Source of the DNA: Corynebacterium urinipleomorphum
GTDB lineage: Bacteria; Actinomycetota; Actinomycetes; Mycobacteriales; Mycobacteriaceae
Direction of reading: 5' to 3'
NCBI RefSeq assembly: GCF_900155535.1
Contig: NZ_LT706965.1
Location: 571,393 to 635,392 of the forward strand
DNA: 64,000 nt
Position 1 is the stretch's first letter, and each line of letters begins with the position of its first letter. A program made the position numbers and the translations under genes. The notes under the pieces are model-generated. The model searched no databases, was not told where the DNA came from, and saw only the letters and a program-made list of their open reading frames with translations. Shown one piece after another: positions 37,547 to 46,089 of the stretch.

Positions 37547-39304
37547 CTACCACTGCGTCAGGTACTTGATTCTCTCCCTGAGCTGGTCCGCCGAGCACAA
37601 TGCGGTAGGCGGACCGCCGCAGGCTTTACGCACCTCAGTGTGGATCGCGCCGTGGGGGCGCCCCGTGCGCGATGCCATGATGGCCACGCGTGCGTTGAGC
37701 TCCTGACGCAGCGCCGGGATATCCTCCGACGCCACGCCGCTCCCGCCGTCGACAGCACTACCCGGCGCGGCCGAAGGCGGCTCCTTATCCCTGGCCGCCT
37801 CGCGCGCGGCTTCCTCCGCGCGCCGCGCCTTCTCCTCGGCTTCGCGGGCGTCGAGCTGATCGGACTGGCGTTTGCGCAGGAGGGTCTTCACCTGCTCGGC
37901 ATCCAGGAGCCCGGGAAGCCCAAGGAAATCCTGTTCCTCGTCGGTGCCGGCGAGGGTGGGCGTGCCGTAGGTGGAGCCGTCGAAGATGAGCGAATCCAGC
38001 TCGGCGGATGCCCCGATGGATTCGTACTTCGGGGCTTCGTCCGGCTCACTGCGCTTCTGGTTGGCTTGCTCGAGCAGCTCGTCGGACCAGCCGGACTCGC
38101 GGTGGGGTTTCCCCAGAACGTGGTCGCGGGAGACCTCCATTTCCTCCGCCAGACGTAGCAGGACCGGGACGGAGGGCAGGAAGATCGAGGCGGATTCGCC
38201 CGGCATGCGTGAACGTACGAAGCGGCCGATGGCCTGGGCGAAGAACAACGGTGTCGAGGCGGAGGTCGCGTACACGCCCACCGCGAGCCGGGGCACGTCG
38301 ACGCCCTCGGAGACCATGCGCACAGCCACGAGCCATTCGTCCTGGGAGGCTGAGAATTCGGCGATGCGCTTGGAGGACCCTGGTTCGTCGGAAAGCACGA
38401 CCGTGACGGGAGTGTTGCTGATCGTGCGCAGGATCTTCGCGTACGCACGCGCCGTGGTGGTGTCGGTGGCGATCACCAGGCCGCCGGCATCGGGCATGTG
38501 GGAACGGATCTTGGTCAACCGGGTCTGGGCGGCCTGGAGGACGGCGGCAATCCAGTCGCCCTTCGGGTCCAGCGCCGTCTTCCATGCGCGGGCGGTCTGC
38601 GCCGCGTCGAGCGGCTCGCCGAGGCGCGCGGAGTACTCCTCCCCCGCCGAATCCTTCCACTGCGCTTCGCCGCTGTATGCGAGGAAGACCACGGGGCGGA
38701 CCACACCGTCCGCCAGCGCCTCCGCATAACCGTAGGTGTAGTCCGCCTGGGAGACGAGGTGCCCCTCGCCATCCTCCTCGTACGTGACAAACGGAATCGC
38801 GGAGTCATCCGAGCGGAAGGGAGTGCCGGTAAGAGCCAAGCGGTGCTCGACGTCGTTGTACGCCTCGCGCACGCCGTCGCCCCAACTCTTAGCGTCGCCG
38901 GCGTGGTGGATCTCGTCCAAAATCACCAGCGTGCGGCGCGACGACGCCACCGCGTGGTGCTTGAACGGGTGCATGCCCACCTGCGCGTAGGTGACCACGA
39001 TGCCGTCGTAGGCGGGGTTGACTGCGGAGGAGTTGGTGAATTCCGGGTCCAGCGACAGCCCGAACCGCGCCGCGGCCTGGGACCACTGCACCTTCAAGTG
39101 CTCCGTGGGCACCACGACGATGATGCGCTCCACGGTCTTTTCCGCATGCAGCGTGCTCGCCAGCGTCAACGCGAAGGTCGTCTTACCCGCGCCCGGCGTT
39201 GCCACAGCGAGGAAGTCTTTCGGTTTCTGGGCGAGAAAAAGGTCAAGGGCCTCCTGCTGCCATTGGCGCAGAGACGGCCCGTTGCCCTGGACGGCTGATG
39301 TCAC
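37547..39304 (-). CDS. DEAH-box superfamily II helicase
   Basis: About 585 residues. Motif I (ATPGAGKTTFALTLAS), motif II (VILDEIHHAGDAKSWGD), motif III (LALTGTPFRSD) and motif VI (QAIGRFVRSRMPGES) define an SF2 helicase of the type found next to sigA in actinobacteria. The C-terminus has a charged coiled-coil segment (AREAEEKARRAEEAAREAARD). I chose the GTG at 39304, which overlaps the DUF3039 stop by 4 bp (GTGA); the frame continues 14 codons upstream. Substrate unknown; DNA repair or RNA unwinding are both possible. Confidence 0.9.
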   Translation of the reverse strand: MTSAVQGNGPSLRQWQQEALDLFLAQKPKDFLAVATPGAGKTTFALTLASTLHAEKTVERIIVVVPTEHLKVQWSQAAARFGLSLDPEFTNSSAVNPAYDGIVVTYAQVGMHPFKHHAVASSRRTLVILDEIHHAGDAKSWGDGVREAYNDVEHRLALTGTPFRSDDSAIPFVTYEEDGEGHLVSQADYTYGYAEALADGVVRPVVFLAYSGEAQWKDSAGEEYSARLGEPLDAAQTARAWKTALDPKGDWIAAVLQAAQTRLTKIRSHMPDAGGLVIATDTTTARAYAKILRTISNTPVTVVLSDEPGSSKRIAEFSASQDEWLVAVRMVSEGVDVPRLAVGVYATSASTPLFFAQAIGRFVRSRMPGESASIFLPSVPVLLRLAEEMEVSRDHVLGKPHRESGWSDELLEQANQKRSEPDEAPKYESIGASAELDSLIFDGSTYGTPTLAGTDEEQDFLGLPGLLDAEQVKTLLRKRQSDQLDAREAEEKARRAEEAAREAARDKEPPSAAPGSAVDGGSGVASEDIPALRQELNARVAIMASRTGRPHGAIHTEVRKACGGPPTALCSADQLRERIKYLTQW

Positions 39305-39555
39305 TTGCGGCGCAGCCCCTTGTAAATCCGCTCGCAGTCGGGGCACACCGGCGATCCGGGCTTGGCTTGCTTCCGCACAGGGAAGGTCTCACCGCACAAC
39401 GCGACGACCATGGCACCGCTGACTGCGGAGTTCACAATCTGGTCCTTCTTCACGTAGTGGAAGAACTTGGGGGTGTCATTGTCCTGCGAGGTGTCGTCGC
39501 GGACATCGGGCCGTTCAATCGTCTTCGTCGTCGTCTGTGTCACGCACACCATCAT
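39301..39555 (-). CDS. DUF3039 family protein
   Basis: An 84-residue protein with a C-terminal CPDC motif and an upstream Cys in VALCGETFPVRKQAKPGSPVCPDCERIYKGL, suggesting a small metal site. The family occurs in actinobacteria beside the helicase gene, with which it overlaps by 4 bp here, so the two likely act together. The start is ATG at 39555 or 39552, or GTG at 39543 (TQTTTKTIERP), which is where homologues usually begin. Confidence 0.86.
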   Translation of the reverse strand: MMVCVTQTTTKTIERPDVRDDTSQDNDTPKFFHYVKKDQIVNSAVSGAMVVALCGETFPVRKQAKPGSPVCPDCERIYKGLRRK

Positions 39556-39664
39556 GCCTCATTGGCCGAACCATGTTTAAAAACCATGTTGAGGCACTAC
39601 CGGCACTTGCCCTGGGCCACGGGGAGTCGCACGAGCGCGCCGCCAGCGTCTACCCTGGGTTCCC

Positions 39665-40117
39665 ATGAGCACAGCAGGCGGTTCCAGCGATCCACACGTG
39701 GTGGACGCGGATGCCGTGAGCTCGCCCGGTAAGCGCTTCGGACGGCGCAAGGCCGAGTTGATTACGTCCGCGAAGCGTTCGCCGATGGAGAATCTCCGGT
39801 CGCGCGAGCGGGCGTACCTGATCATGCAGGGCATGCGCCTCCCGTTCGTCTTCCTCTCCATCGCCGCGGTGATGTGGTGGCACAACTGGGTGTTGGCCAT
39901 CATTTTCTTCGCCATCTCCATTCCGCTTCCGTGGATCTCCGTGGTGGTGGCGAATGATTCGAACGAGGTCCGCGACAAGCGTTCGCGCAACGTGTACAAG
40001 CCTGCGGCCGCGCGCCAAGCACAAGTGGCGTACACGCAGCAGCAGCAATTGGCCGCCGGCCAGCCCAGCTCGCGGCCCGAGCCGGACAGCCCCGGAACGA
40101 TCGACCACGAGGATTAA
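39665..40117 (+). CDS. DUF3099 family membrane protein
   Basis: A 150-residue protein with two close transmembrane helices (LPFVFLSIAAVMWWHNW and VLAIIFFAISIPLPWISVVVAND) flanked by basic residues. The C-terminal tail is polar and Gln-rich. RSRERAYLIMQGMRLPFVFL is characteristic of DUF3099. Function unknown. It lies 12 bp before the methyltransferase gene. Confidence 0.83.
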   Translation: MSTAGGSSDPHVVDADAVSSPGKRFGRRKAELITSAKRSPMENLRSRERAYLIMQGMRLPFVFLSIAAVMWWHNWVLAIIFFAISIPLPWISVVVANDSNEVRDKRSRNVYKPAAARQAQVAYTQQQQLAAGQPSSRPEPDSPGTIDHED

Positions 40118-40129
40118 GGAGAGCACACC

Positions 40130-41653
40130 GTGCAGCCAACCGACATCGCGCGCGACCTCGTCCGCGAGTTCGACGACGCCGGATTCACGGCGGATTCCAT
40201 CGCCGCCCACCTCGGGCCCGACGCGATGGAGGCGCTCTTCCGTGGGGAGCCCGGCGCGGTCCTCGAGGCATGCGACAGCTCGCGTTTGTCCGGCCTCATC
40301 CGCTTCTTCCTCGTGCGTGAGAAGATGACGGCGGAAGAGCTCTCCGAGTATCTTCCGGCGCGTCTCGTTCTTTCGCTTATCGACGCCGCCGTGGTCTCCC
40401 CCACCCGCTCCGGCGACCTCCAGATTGCCCTGGATGTCCGCCCGCACATCATCGCGGGGCGCGACCGCTTCATTTTCTCGGACCTGGACGCGTCCATGAC
40501 CGACCATGTTCCGGGGCCGGACCATGTCCTCGGTGTGGGCGCGGCGAGCTTGTCGCTGCTCTCTGCCACTCCCCTGACTCCAGTTGAGTCCGTGCTCGAC
40601 GTGGGCACCGGTTCCGGCGTGCAGGCACTCGCGCAGTCCACCTCCGCCGAGCGCGTGGTGGCCACAGACGTCCACGAACGCGCCCTCACCCTCGCCGAGG
40701 CGACCATGGCGGGTGCGGGCGTGAACAATGTCGAGCTGCGTCACGGCTCCTGGTTCGAGCCCGTTGAAGGTGAGCGCTTCGACCGCATCGTGGCCAACCC
40801 GCCCTTCGTCGTCGGTCTGCCCGAAGTAGGCCACGTCTACCGGGATTCGGGTCTGGACCTGGATGGTGCATCGGAGCTCGTCGTCTCCTCAGTGCCCCAC
40901 CATCTGGCGCGAAACGGCTCCGCGTTCATCCTCGGTTCTTGGGTGCACACCAGCGACCAGTCGTGGGAGCAGCGCGTGGCCAGCTGGTTCCCGTCGACAG
41001 GGGTCTCCGCGTGGGTCCTGCAGCGCGATGTCGTCGACCCCGCGCTGTACGTGTCCACGTGGCTCAAAGACGAGTCCGTAGACCCGCGCTCAGCCGACGG
41101 GATCGAGCGGACCCGCCGTTGGCTCGCGCATTTCCGCGAACAGGACGTGCGTGCTGTCGGGTTCGGGTGGATCTTCGTGCGCGATATCGGCGACGCTCCC
41201 ACGGAGGTCACCACGGAGACCCTCACGCAGCCGTTCACGGACCCCCTCGGCCCCGAGGTTGAGGAGTATTTCGTGCGGATGGAGTGGTTGAGGGGGACGT
41301 CGATAAGCGACGTGCTCGATGCGCGCTATGCCCTGCGGCCCGGCGTCGCCCTCGAGGACGTGAGCCTCGCGGACGCGGTGACCGGAATGGGCTTCGCGCC
41401 GGAGGTCAAGCGCATCACGCGTACCGATGGCCCACGCTTCACCCACGATGTGGACGACGCTGTCGCCGCGATCCTCGCCGGCCTCAACCCGGATGGCCTG
41501 CCGCTGCGCGACATTGTCTCGCTCTGGGCCGCATCCCACGGACTGGACGATGACGCGGAGACCGCGCTTTACGACGAAGCCGCCGCCGTCATTGTCGACC
41601 TGATCCGCCACGGCTTTGTCCTGCCCACCGACATTGTCAGCCTGAACAGCTAG
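40130..41653 (+). CDS. HemK/PrmC-like class I SAM methyltransferase with extra domains
   Basis: The 507-residue protein has a Rossmann methyltransferase core at about residues 135-300, with motif [16 protein letters not shown] and the NPPF tetrapeptide ([31 protein letters not shown]). The NPPF motif is typical of enzymes that methylate an amide or exocyclic amine (glutamine, adenine, guanine). The first 130 residues look helical and winged-helix-like; the C-terminal 160 residues form another uncharacterised domain. GTG start. Target unknown. The gene contains two copies of the dispersed 12-mer. Confidence 0.85.
   Translation: MQPTDIARDLVREFDDAGFTADSIAAHLGPDAMEALFRGEPGAVLEACDSSRLSGLIRFFLVREKMTAEELSEYLPARLVLSLIDAAVVSPTRSGDLQIALDVRPHIIAGRDRFIFSDLDASMTDHVPGPDHVLGVGAASLSLLSATPLTPVESVLDVGTGSGVQALAQSTSAERVVATDVHERALTLAEATMAGAGVNNVELRHGSWFEPVEGERFDRIVANPPFVVGLPEVGHVYRDSGLDLDGASELVVSSVPHHLARNGSAFILGSWVHTSDQSWEQRVASWFPSTGVSAWVLQRDVVDPALYVSTWLKDESVDPRSADGIERTRRWLAHFREQDVRAVGFGWIFVRDIGDAPTEVTTETLTQPFTDPLGPEVEEYFVRMEWLRGTSISDVLDARYALRPGVALEDVSLADAVTGMGFAPEVKRITRTDGPRFTHDVDDAVAAILAGLNPDGLPLRDIVSLWAASHGLDDDAETALYDEAAAVIVDLIRHGFVLPTDIVSLNS
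40374..40385 (-). repeat. Dispersed 12-mer CGTCGATAAGCG, copy 7
   Basis: Exact copy on the minus strand; the methyltransferase gene reads Leu-Ile-Asp (CTT ATC GAC) here. Confidence 0.9.
41298..41309 (+). repeat. Dispersed 12-mer CGTCGATAAGCG, copy 8
   Basis: Exact copy in the same methyltransferase gene, in another reading frame, giving Thr-Ser-Ile-Ser with the rare Ile codon ATA. Confidence 0.9.
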
Positions 41654-41679
41654 CTCCCCACAGAAAGTACGCACCACCC

Positions 41680-42114
41680 ATGAAGGCCGTGCTCACGCGC
41701 GTAACCGAAGCATCCGTCACTGTCGACGGCGAGACCGTCGGCGCCATCGACTGCCCGGAGACCGGCGGGATCCTCGCTCTGGTCGGCGTCGGCTCGGCAG
41801 ACGCCGACGGCGCGTGGGAGACGATGGTGCGCAAGATCGCCGAACTGCGCATTCTCGACGGCGAAGTCTCCGTCGAGGAAGCCGGTGCGCCCGTTCTGCT
41901 CGTCAGCCAGTTCACGCTCATGGGGCGCACGAAGAAGGGTCGTCGCCCCTCCTGGTCCGACGCAGCCCCGGGCGACGTTGCCGAACCCGTCATTGCGAAA
42001 ATCGCCGAGGGGCTCAGGGCGCGAGGAATCCACGTCGAGGAGGGCCGCTTCGGCGCGATGATGGAGGTCGCCTCCGTCAATTCCGGACCGTTCACCGTAC
42101 TGGTTGAAAGCTAA
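41680..42114 (+). CDS. dtd: D-aminoacyl-tRNA deacylase
   Basis: The 144-residue enzyme removes D-amino acids from mischarged tRNAs. The two active-site motifs are SQFTLMG and NSGPFTV. The latter has Phe where most bacterial Dtd have Val in the GPVT motif, a mild variation. Length is normal. It lies 26 bp after the methyltransferase gene. Confidence 0.95.
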   Translation: MKAVLTRVTEASVTVDGETVGAIDCPETGGILALVGVGSADADGAWETMVRKIAELRILDGEVSVEEAGAPVLLVSQFTLMGRTKKGRRPSWSDAAPGDVAEPVIAKIAEGLRARGIHVEEGRFGAMMEVASVNSGPFTVLVES

Positions 42115-42218
42115 ACCGGAACTGCTAAAGTCCCATTCACGGCAACCGCGCACCCGCTCCTCCGCACAACCCCCGCTGAGCTGCGCGAACACACAGCTCA
42201 GCGGGAGAGGCCCACAGC

Positions 42219-42248
42219 GGGAACAAACTGCTCTTGTCCGGCGTTAGA
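42219..42248 (+). promoter_or_regulatory. Putative SigH (ECF)-type promoter of sigB
   Basis: GGGAAC (42219-42224), an 18-bp spacer, then GTTAGA (42243-42248), 36 bp before the sigB ATG. This matches the GGAA...GTT pattern recognised by corynebacterial SigH, and sigB is a known SigH target in C. glutamicum. Confidence 0.65.
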
Positions 42249-42284
42249 ACGATAGATTCGCGAGACTTGAAGGAGCTTTCATCC

Positions 42285-43280
42285 ATGACTCAGCCCAATG
42301 TGGATCATGTCGATGACAATGAAGAGAAAGTCGACCGCGGAAGCCGGCGAAACCAGACGAACGATAATCCGTCCGCCGACCTCGTGCGCGTCTACCTCAA
42401 CGGCATCGGCAAGACTGCTCTACTGAACGCTGAGGAAGAGGTCGAGCTCGCCCAGCGCATCGAGGTCGGTCTGTACGCTCAGCATCTCCTCGACGACCCG
42501 GAAGTGGACCTCACCCGGGCGAAGCGCCGCGACCTGAAGATCCTGGCCAAAGATGGCCGCAAGGCCCGCTCCCACCTCCTCGAGGCGAACCTGCGCCTCG
42601 TCGTCTCCCTGGCCAAGCGCTACACCGGCCGCGGCATGCCGCTGCTGGACCTAATCCAGGAAGGCAACCTGGGTCTCATCCGTGCGATGGAGAAATTCGA
42701 CTACACCAAGGGCTTCAAGTTCTCCACCTACGCCACCTGGTGGATCCGTCAGGCCATCACGCGCGGCATGGCCGACCAGTCGCGCACCATCCGCCTCCCA
42801 GTCCACCTCGTGGAGCAGGTGAACAAGCTCTCCCGTATCCGCCGCGAGATGTACCAGTCGCTCGGCCGCGAACCCACGAACGAAGAGCTGGCGGAGGAAT
42901 CCGGCATCGACGAATCCAAGATCGAGATGCTGCTGCGCCAGTCCCGCGACCCGGTGAGCCTGGACATGCCGGTCGGTGCCGACGAGGAAGCCCCGTTGGG
43001 CGACTTCATCGAGGACGCTGAAGCAGCCGACGCCGAGGACGCTGTCGTCTCTGCCCTGCGCCACGACGACATCAACGACATCATCGGCGGCTTGGAGCAG
43101 CGCGAGCAGGACGTGATCCGTTTGCGTTACGGGCTCGATGACGGCGTGCCACGCACCCTGGACCAGATCGGACGCAAATTCGGTCTGTCCCGCGAGCGCG
43201 TCCGCCAGATTGAGCGCGAAGTCATGAGCAAGCTGCGTGTCGGCGACCGCGCTGATCGCCTGCGCGACTACGCGCTCTAA
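42285..43280 (+). CDS. sigB: Primary-like RNA polymerase sigma factor SigB
   Basis: The 331-residue group 2 sigma factor has regions 1.2 to 4 nearly matching SigA ([22 protein letters not shown] and [22 protein letters not shown]) but lacks the long N-terminal extension. It serves transition-phase and stress genes in corynebacteria. The ATG at 42285 has AAGGAG at a good distance; the open frame before it overlaps the promoter-like sequence. dtxR follows 157 bp later, the conserved order. Confidence 0.96.
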   Translation: MTQPNVDHVDDNEEKVDRGSRRNQTNDNPSADLVRVYLNGIGKTALLNAEEEVELAQRIEVGLYAQHLLDDPEVDLTRAKRRDLKILAKDGRKARSHLLEANLRLVVSLAKRYTGRGMPLLDLIQEGNLGLIRAMEKFDYTKGFKFSTYATWWIRQAITRGMADQSRTIRLPVHLVEQVNKLSRIRREMYQSLGREPTNEELAEESGIDESKIEMLLRQSRDPVSLDMPVGADEEAPLGDFIEDAEAADAEDAVVSALRHDDINDIIGGLEQREQDVIRLRYGLDDGVPRTLDQIGRKFGLSRERVRQIEREVMSKLRVGDRADRLRDYAL

Positions 43281-43437
43281 CCCCGTCACCCAGGCGTACC
43301 GGCCAAAGATCGGTGTGTTCTGGGTTACTATGTGCTCTAGCCGTTATTAGCTGTTGACCGTGTTGGGCCCTCGCATCGCTGCTTTGCCCGAGTGCGCACT
43401 TCACGGCCCCCGTGTGAAGGATTGAGGGAAGTCCGTA

Positions 43438-44130
43438 GTGAGAGATCTCGTAGATACCACCGAAATGTACTTGCGCACGGTCTACGAGCTTGAAGAAGAA
43501 GGCATCATCCCGCTGCGCGCGCGCATCGCGGAACGCCTCGACCAGTCCGGCCCCACCGTCTCCCAGACTGTCGCCCGCATGGAGCGCGACGGCCTGATCG
43601 TCGTTGAGTCGGACCGCTCCCTTTCTTTGACCGAACGGGGCCGCGAACTAGCCACCTCGGTCATGCGCAAGCACCGCCTCGCAGAACGTCTTCTCACCGA
43701 CGTGCTCAACCTCGACCTCAGCCAGGTCCACGCCGAGGCGTGCCGTTGGGAGCACGTCATGAGTGAAGACGTCGAGCGCCAGATGCTCAAAGTCCTCGAT
43801 GATCCCACCCGCTCCCCCTTCGGCAACCCGATCCCCGCGCTCGACGAACTCGGTTACACCGAGCCCACTGAGAAAGACTTGGGCTCACGCGCCAGCGACC
43901 TCGATCTCACGGAGCCCGTCCGCGTTGAGGTGGTGCAGATCAACGAGATCCTGCAGCTCGACTCGGAGCACTACTCCTCCATCTGCCGGTACGGCATCAG
44001 CCGCGGAGTGGCAGTGACTCTCGAGCGCAACGAAAATGGCTCACTTGCCGTGATCACCGAGTCCGGCTCCCGCGTAGACTTGGCCCCGGAGTTGGCGCAC
44101 GCTCTGCGCGTCACTCCGCTGAACGCCTGA
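43438..44130 (+). CDS. dtxR: Iron-dependent transcriptional repressor DtxR
   Basis: The 230-residue repressor of iron uptake genes has an N-terminal winged helix (residues 1-73), a dimerisation domain and a C-terminal SH3-like domain. All known metal ligands are in register with diphtheria DtxR: M10, C102, E105 and H106 for the primary site, and H79, E83 and H98 for the ancillary site. So iron sensing should be intact. GTG start, GGGAAG upstream. It lies after sigB and before galE. Confidence 0.97.
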   Translation: MRDLVDTTEMYLRTVYELEEEGIIPLRARIAERLDQSGPTVSQTVARMERDGLIVVESDRSLSLTERGRELATSVMRKHRLAERLLTDVLNLDLSQVHAEACRWEHVMSEDVERQMLKVLDDPTRSPFGNPIPALDELGYTEPTEKDLGSRASDLDLTEPVRVEVVQINEILQLDSEHYSSICRYGISRGVAVTLERNENGSLAVITESGSRVDLAPELAHALRVTPLNA

Positions 44131-44174
44131 TATTCCGCCGTCCGCTTGCTCTCCCACTAGAAAGAGATCTCTCC

Positions 44175-45140
44175 ATGTCCCGTCTCGTCGTCACCGGAGG
44201 CGCCGGCTACGTCGGCAGTGTCTGCTCCAAGGTCCTGCTGGAAGCGGGCCACTCCGTCACTATCGTGGACAATTTCTCCACCGGTAACCGCGACGCGGTG
44301 CCGGAGGGCGCGACGCTTGTCGAGGGCGACATCAACGACGTGATCGACGACGTTCTCGCGGACGGGCCTGTCGACGGCGTCCTCCACTTCGCCGCCCGCT
44401 CCCTTGTGGGCGAATCCGTGGAGAAGCCCGACGAGTACTGGCGAGACAATGTGGGCACCACACTGAAGCTGCTCAACTCCATGCGCGACCACGACGTGGC
44501 GTCTCTGGTCTTCTCCTCCACCGCCGCCACCTACGGCGAGCCGGAGCAGGTGCCCATCACCGAGGACATGCCCACCGCCCCGACCAACGCGTACGGCGCG
44601 ACCAAGCTGGCCATCGACTACGCAATTACCTCCTACGCCACCGCTTTCGGCCTCGGCGCGACGAGTCTGCGCTACTTCAACGTCGCCGGCGCGTACGGCG
44701 GCCTCGGCGAGAACCACGCCACGGAGACCCACCTCATTCCGCTGGTCCTCCAGGTTGCGCAGGGCACACGCGACAAAATCCTGATGTTCGGCGACGACTG
44801 GCCCACCGCGGATGGCACCTGCGTGCGCGATTACATCCACATCCGCGACCTCGCCGATGCGCATTTGCTCGCCTTAGAGTCCAACACCCCGGGCAAGCAC
44901 CGGATCTTCAACCTGGGCTCCGGCGACGGCTACTCAGTCAAGGAAGTCATCGATGCCTGCCGCCGCGTGACCGGCCACCCGATCCCCGCCGAGGTCGCGC
45001 CCCGGCGCGCCGGCGACCCCGCCACGCTCATCGCGTCCTCTCAGCGCGCGAAGAACGAGCTGGGCTGGGCGCCCACCCGCACGGACCTAGACCAGATCGT
45101 GCGTGATGCATGGGAGTACACCCATTCTGCTGGCGAGTAA
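44175..45140 (+). CDS. galE: UDP-glucose 4-epimerase
   Basis: The 321-residue short-chain dehydrogenase interconverts UDP-glucose and UDP-galactose, the galactose donor for arabinogalactan. The NAD motif [10 protein letters not shown] is at the N-terminus and the catalytic YXXXK is Y140-K144, with the partner Ser in [10 protein letters not shown]. The last five codons (HSAGE) are AT-richer than the rest. They follow a 14-bp sequence that recurs 940 bp downstream ahead of what looks like the original galE tail. The fold should not be affected. Confidence 0.95.
   Translation: MSRLVVTGGAGYVGSVCSKVLLEAGHSVTIVDNFSTGNRDAVPEGATLVEGDINDVIDDVLADGPVDGVLHFAARSLVGESVEKPDEYWRDNVGTTLKLLNSMRDHDVASLVFSSTAATYGEPEQVPITEDMPTAPTNAYGATKLAIDYAITSYATAFGLGATSLRYFNVAGAYGGLGENHATETHLIPLVLQVAQGTRDKILMFGDDWPTADGTCVRDYIHIRDLADAHLLALESNTPGKHRIFNLGSGDGYSVKEVIDACRRVTGHPIPAEVAPRRAGDPATLIASSQRAKNELGWAPTRTDLDQIVRDAWEYTHSAGE
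45111..45124 (+). repeat. Left copy of 14-bp direct repeat flanking the LysE insertion
   Basis: TGGGAGTACACCCA, coding Trp-Glu-Tyr-Thr near the galE C-terminus. An identical copy is at 46051-46064. Confidence 0.85.
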
Positions 45141-45340
45141 TTCACCTAACGTTCCTAGTTCAGCCACCACCCTTGGACTTGGCGCTTAACCATGCTCCAA
45201 CTTCTGTTTCCAGATCCGCTCCCGTTTGGCGTCGAATGATTTGGAATCCGTAGACTAAAGCCTCCGGCTATTCACGGATTAGACTCCTGACCGGGATCGC
45301 TGACACATCAATAGAGGGCCACCAAGAAGTTCGGAGAGCA
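45141..45340 (+). other. Intergenic left part of the inserted block
   Basis: 200 bp between galE and the LysE gene, visibly AT-richer than the flanks. No supported gene. It should contain the promoter of the LysE gene; I could not identify it firmly. Confidence 0.5.
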
Positions 45341-45994
45341 ATGTTATTCGGAGATTTTCTCGCTTTAATTGGCGTGTTCGCTGCCGCGGTAGCGGTTCCT
45401 GGGCCTGATGTTGTACAGATTATCCGTTTCAGTGTGAAATCCCGGGCCGCTGGAGTGGCTTGTGCTACGGGAATCATGGCGGGGTATGCAGTCTGGATCG
45501 CTGCATCGTTGCTGGGATTAAGCGCCCTCATGCAAGCTGCTCCTCAACTGCTTGCAATCTTGCAACTGGTCGGCGGTGCCTACCTTCTCTATATGGGGTT
45601 TAGCGCGGTGCGTGGCGGACTTCGAGCCTGGCGATCGGGTGAGTCAGCGGCACTTCCTTCGAATCTCCATGATCAGTCAGTCGAAACGCGCAAGGCTTTT
45701 GGGGTTGGGATGGCAACGAACCTGTCGAACCCTAAGTCGGTGCTGTTTTTCGGAGCAGTGTTCGCTCAATTCGTGAAACCCAATATGGGCGCGGAGTGGA
45801 TGCTGCTGATCCTCGTCACTCTCTTTGTTGTGGGCTTCGTGATGTCGGCTGGTTTTGCTCTTCTTGTTGATGTCTTTTCCAGTTTCCTATCCCGCTACGG
45901 CCACTTTGTTGATATGGGTACAGGCTCGATCTTCATCATGTTAGCTCTCTGGATGCTCGGAGAAGGTACCGCGAGCCTAGTGCCGTCTCGATGA
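45341..45994 (+). CDS. LysE/RhtB-family amino-acid exporter
   Basis: The 217-residue protein has about six transmembrane helices and the family start FLALIGVFAAAVAVPGPDVVQIIR, plus GVGMATNLSNPKSVLFFGAVFAQF. It probably exports an amino acid or related metabolite; the substrate cannot be told. Codon use differs from the neighbours, with more A/T-ending codons such as TTA, ATT, GTT and CTT, and the coding region is AT-richer. Together with the flanking 14-bp direct repeat this points to acquisition by transfer into the 3' end of galE. Confidence 0.9.
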   Translation: MLFGDFLALIGVFAAAVAVPGPDVVQIIRFSVKSRAAGVACATGIMAGYAVWIAASLLGLSALMQAAPQLLAILQLVGGAYLLYMGFSAVRGGLRAWRSGESAALPSNLHDQSVETRKAFGVGMATNLSNPKSVLFFGAVFAQFVKPNMGAEWMLLILVTLFVVGFVMSAGFALLVDVFSSFLSRYGHFVDMGTGSIFIMLALWMLGEGTASLVPSR

Positions 45995-46019
45995 TCTAAG
46001 TGAACAAATCAAACGACGA

Positions 46020-46057
46020 ACTCCCACGGGTTTGCGCAATCAATAATTCGTGGGAGT
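46020..46057. repeat. 9-bp inverted repeat at the right edge of the insertion
   Basis: ACTCCCACG (46020-46028) and CGTGGGAGT (46049-46057), perfect, 20-nt spacer. The right arm overlaps the direct repeat. It may be a weak terminator for the LysE gene or part of the junction; no T-run follows. Confidence 0.6.
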
Positions 46058-46064
46058 ACACCCA
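46051..46064 (+). repeat. Right copy of the 14-bp direct repeat
   Basis: TGGGAGTACACCCA, identical to 45111-45124. Confidence 0.85.
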
Positions 46065-46089
46065 GTCCCGCGCCGGCGGCGCCCGCTAA
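46051..46089 (+). pseudogene. Detached 3' tail of galE
   Basis: In the frame set by the repeat this stretch reads Trp-Glu-Tyr-Thr-Gln-Ser-Arg-Ala-Gly-Gly-Ala-Arg-stop. It starts like the current GalE end (Trp-Glu-Tyr-Thr-His-Ser). It is GC-rich like the native genes, and its TAA overlaps the stop of the convergent DUF4192 gene. It is best explained as the ancestral galE C-terminus cut off by the insertion. Confidence 0.7.
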
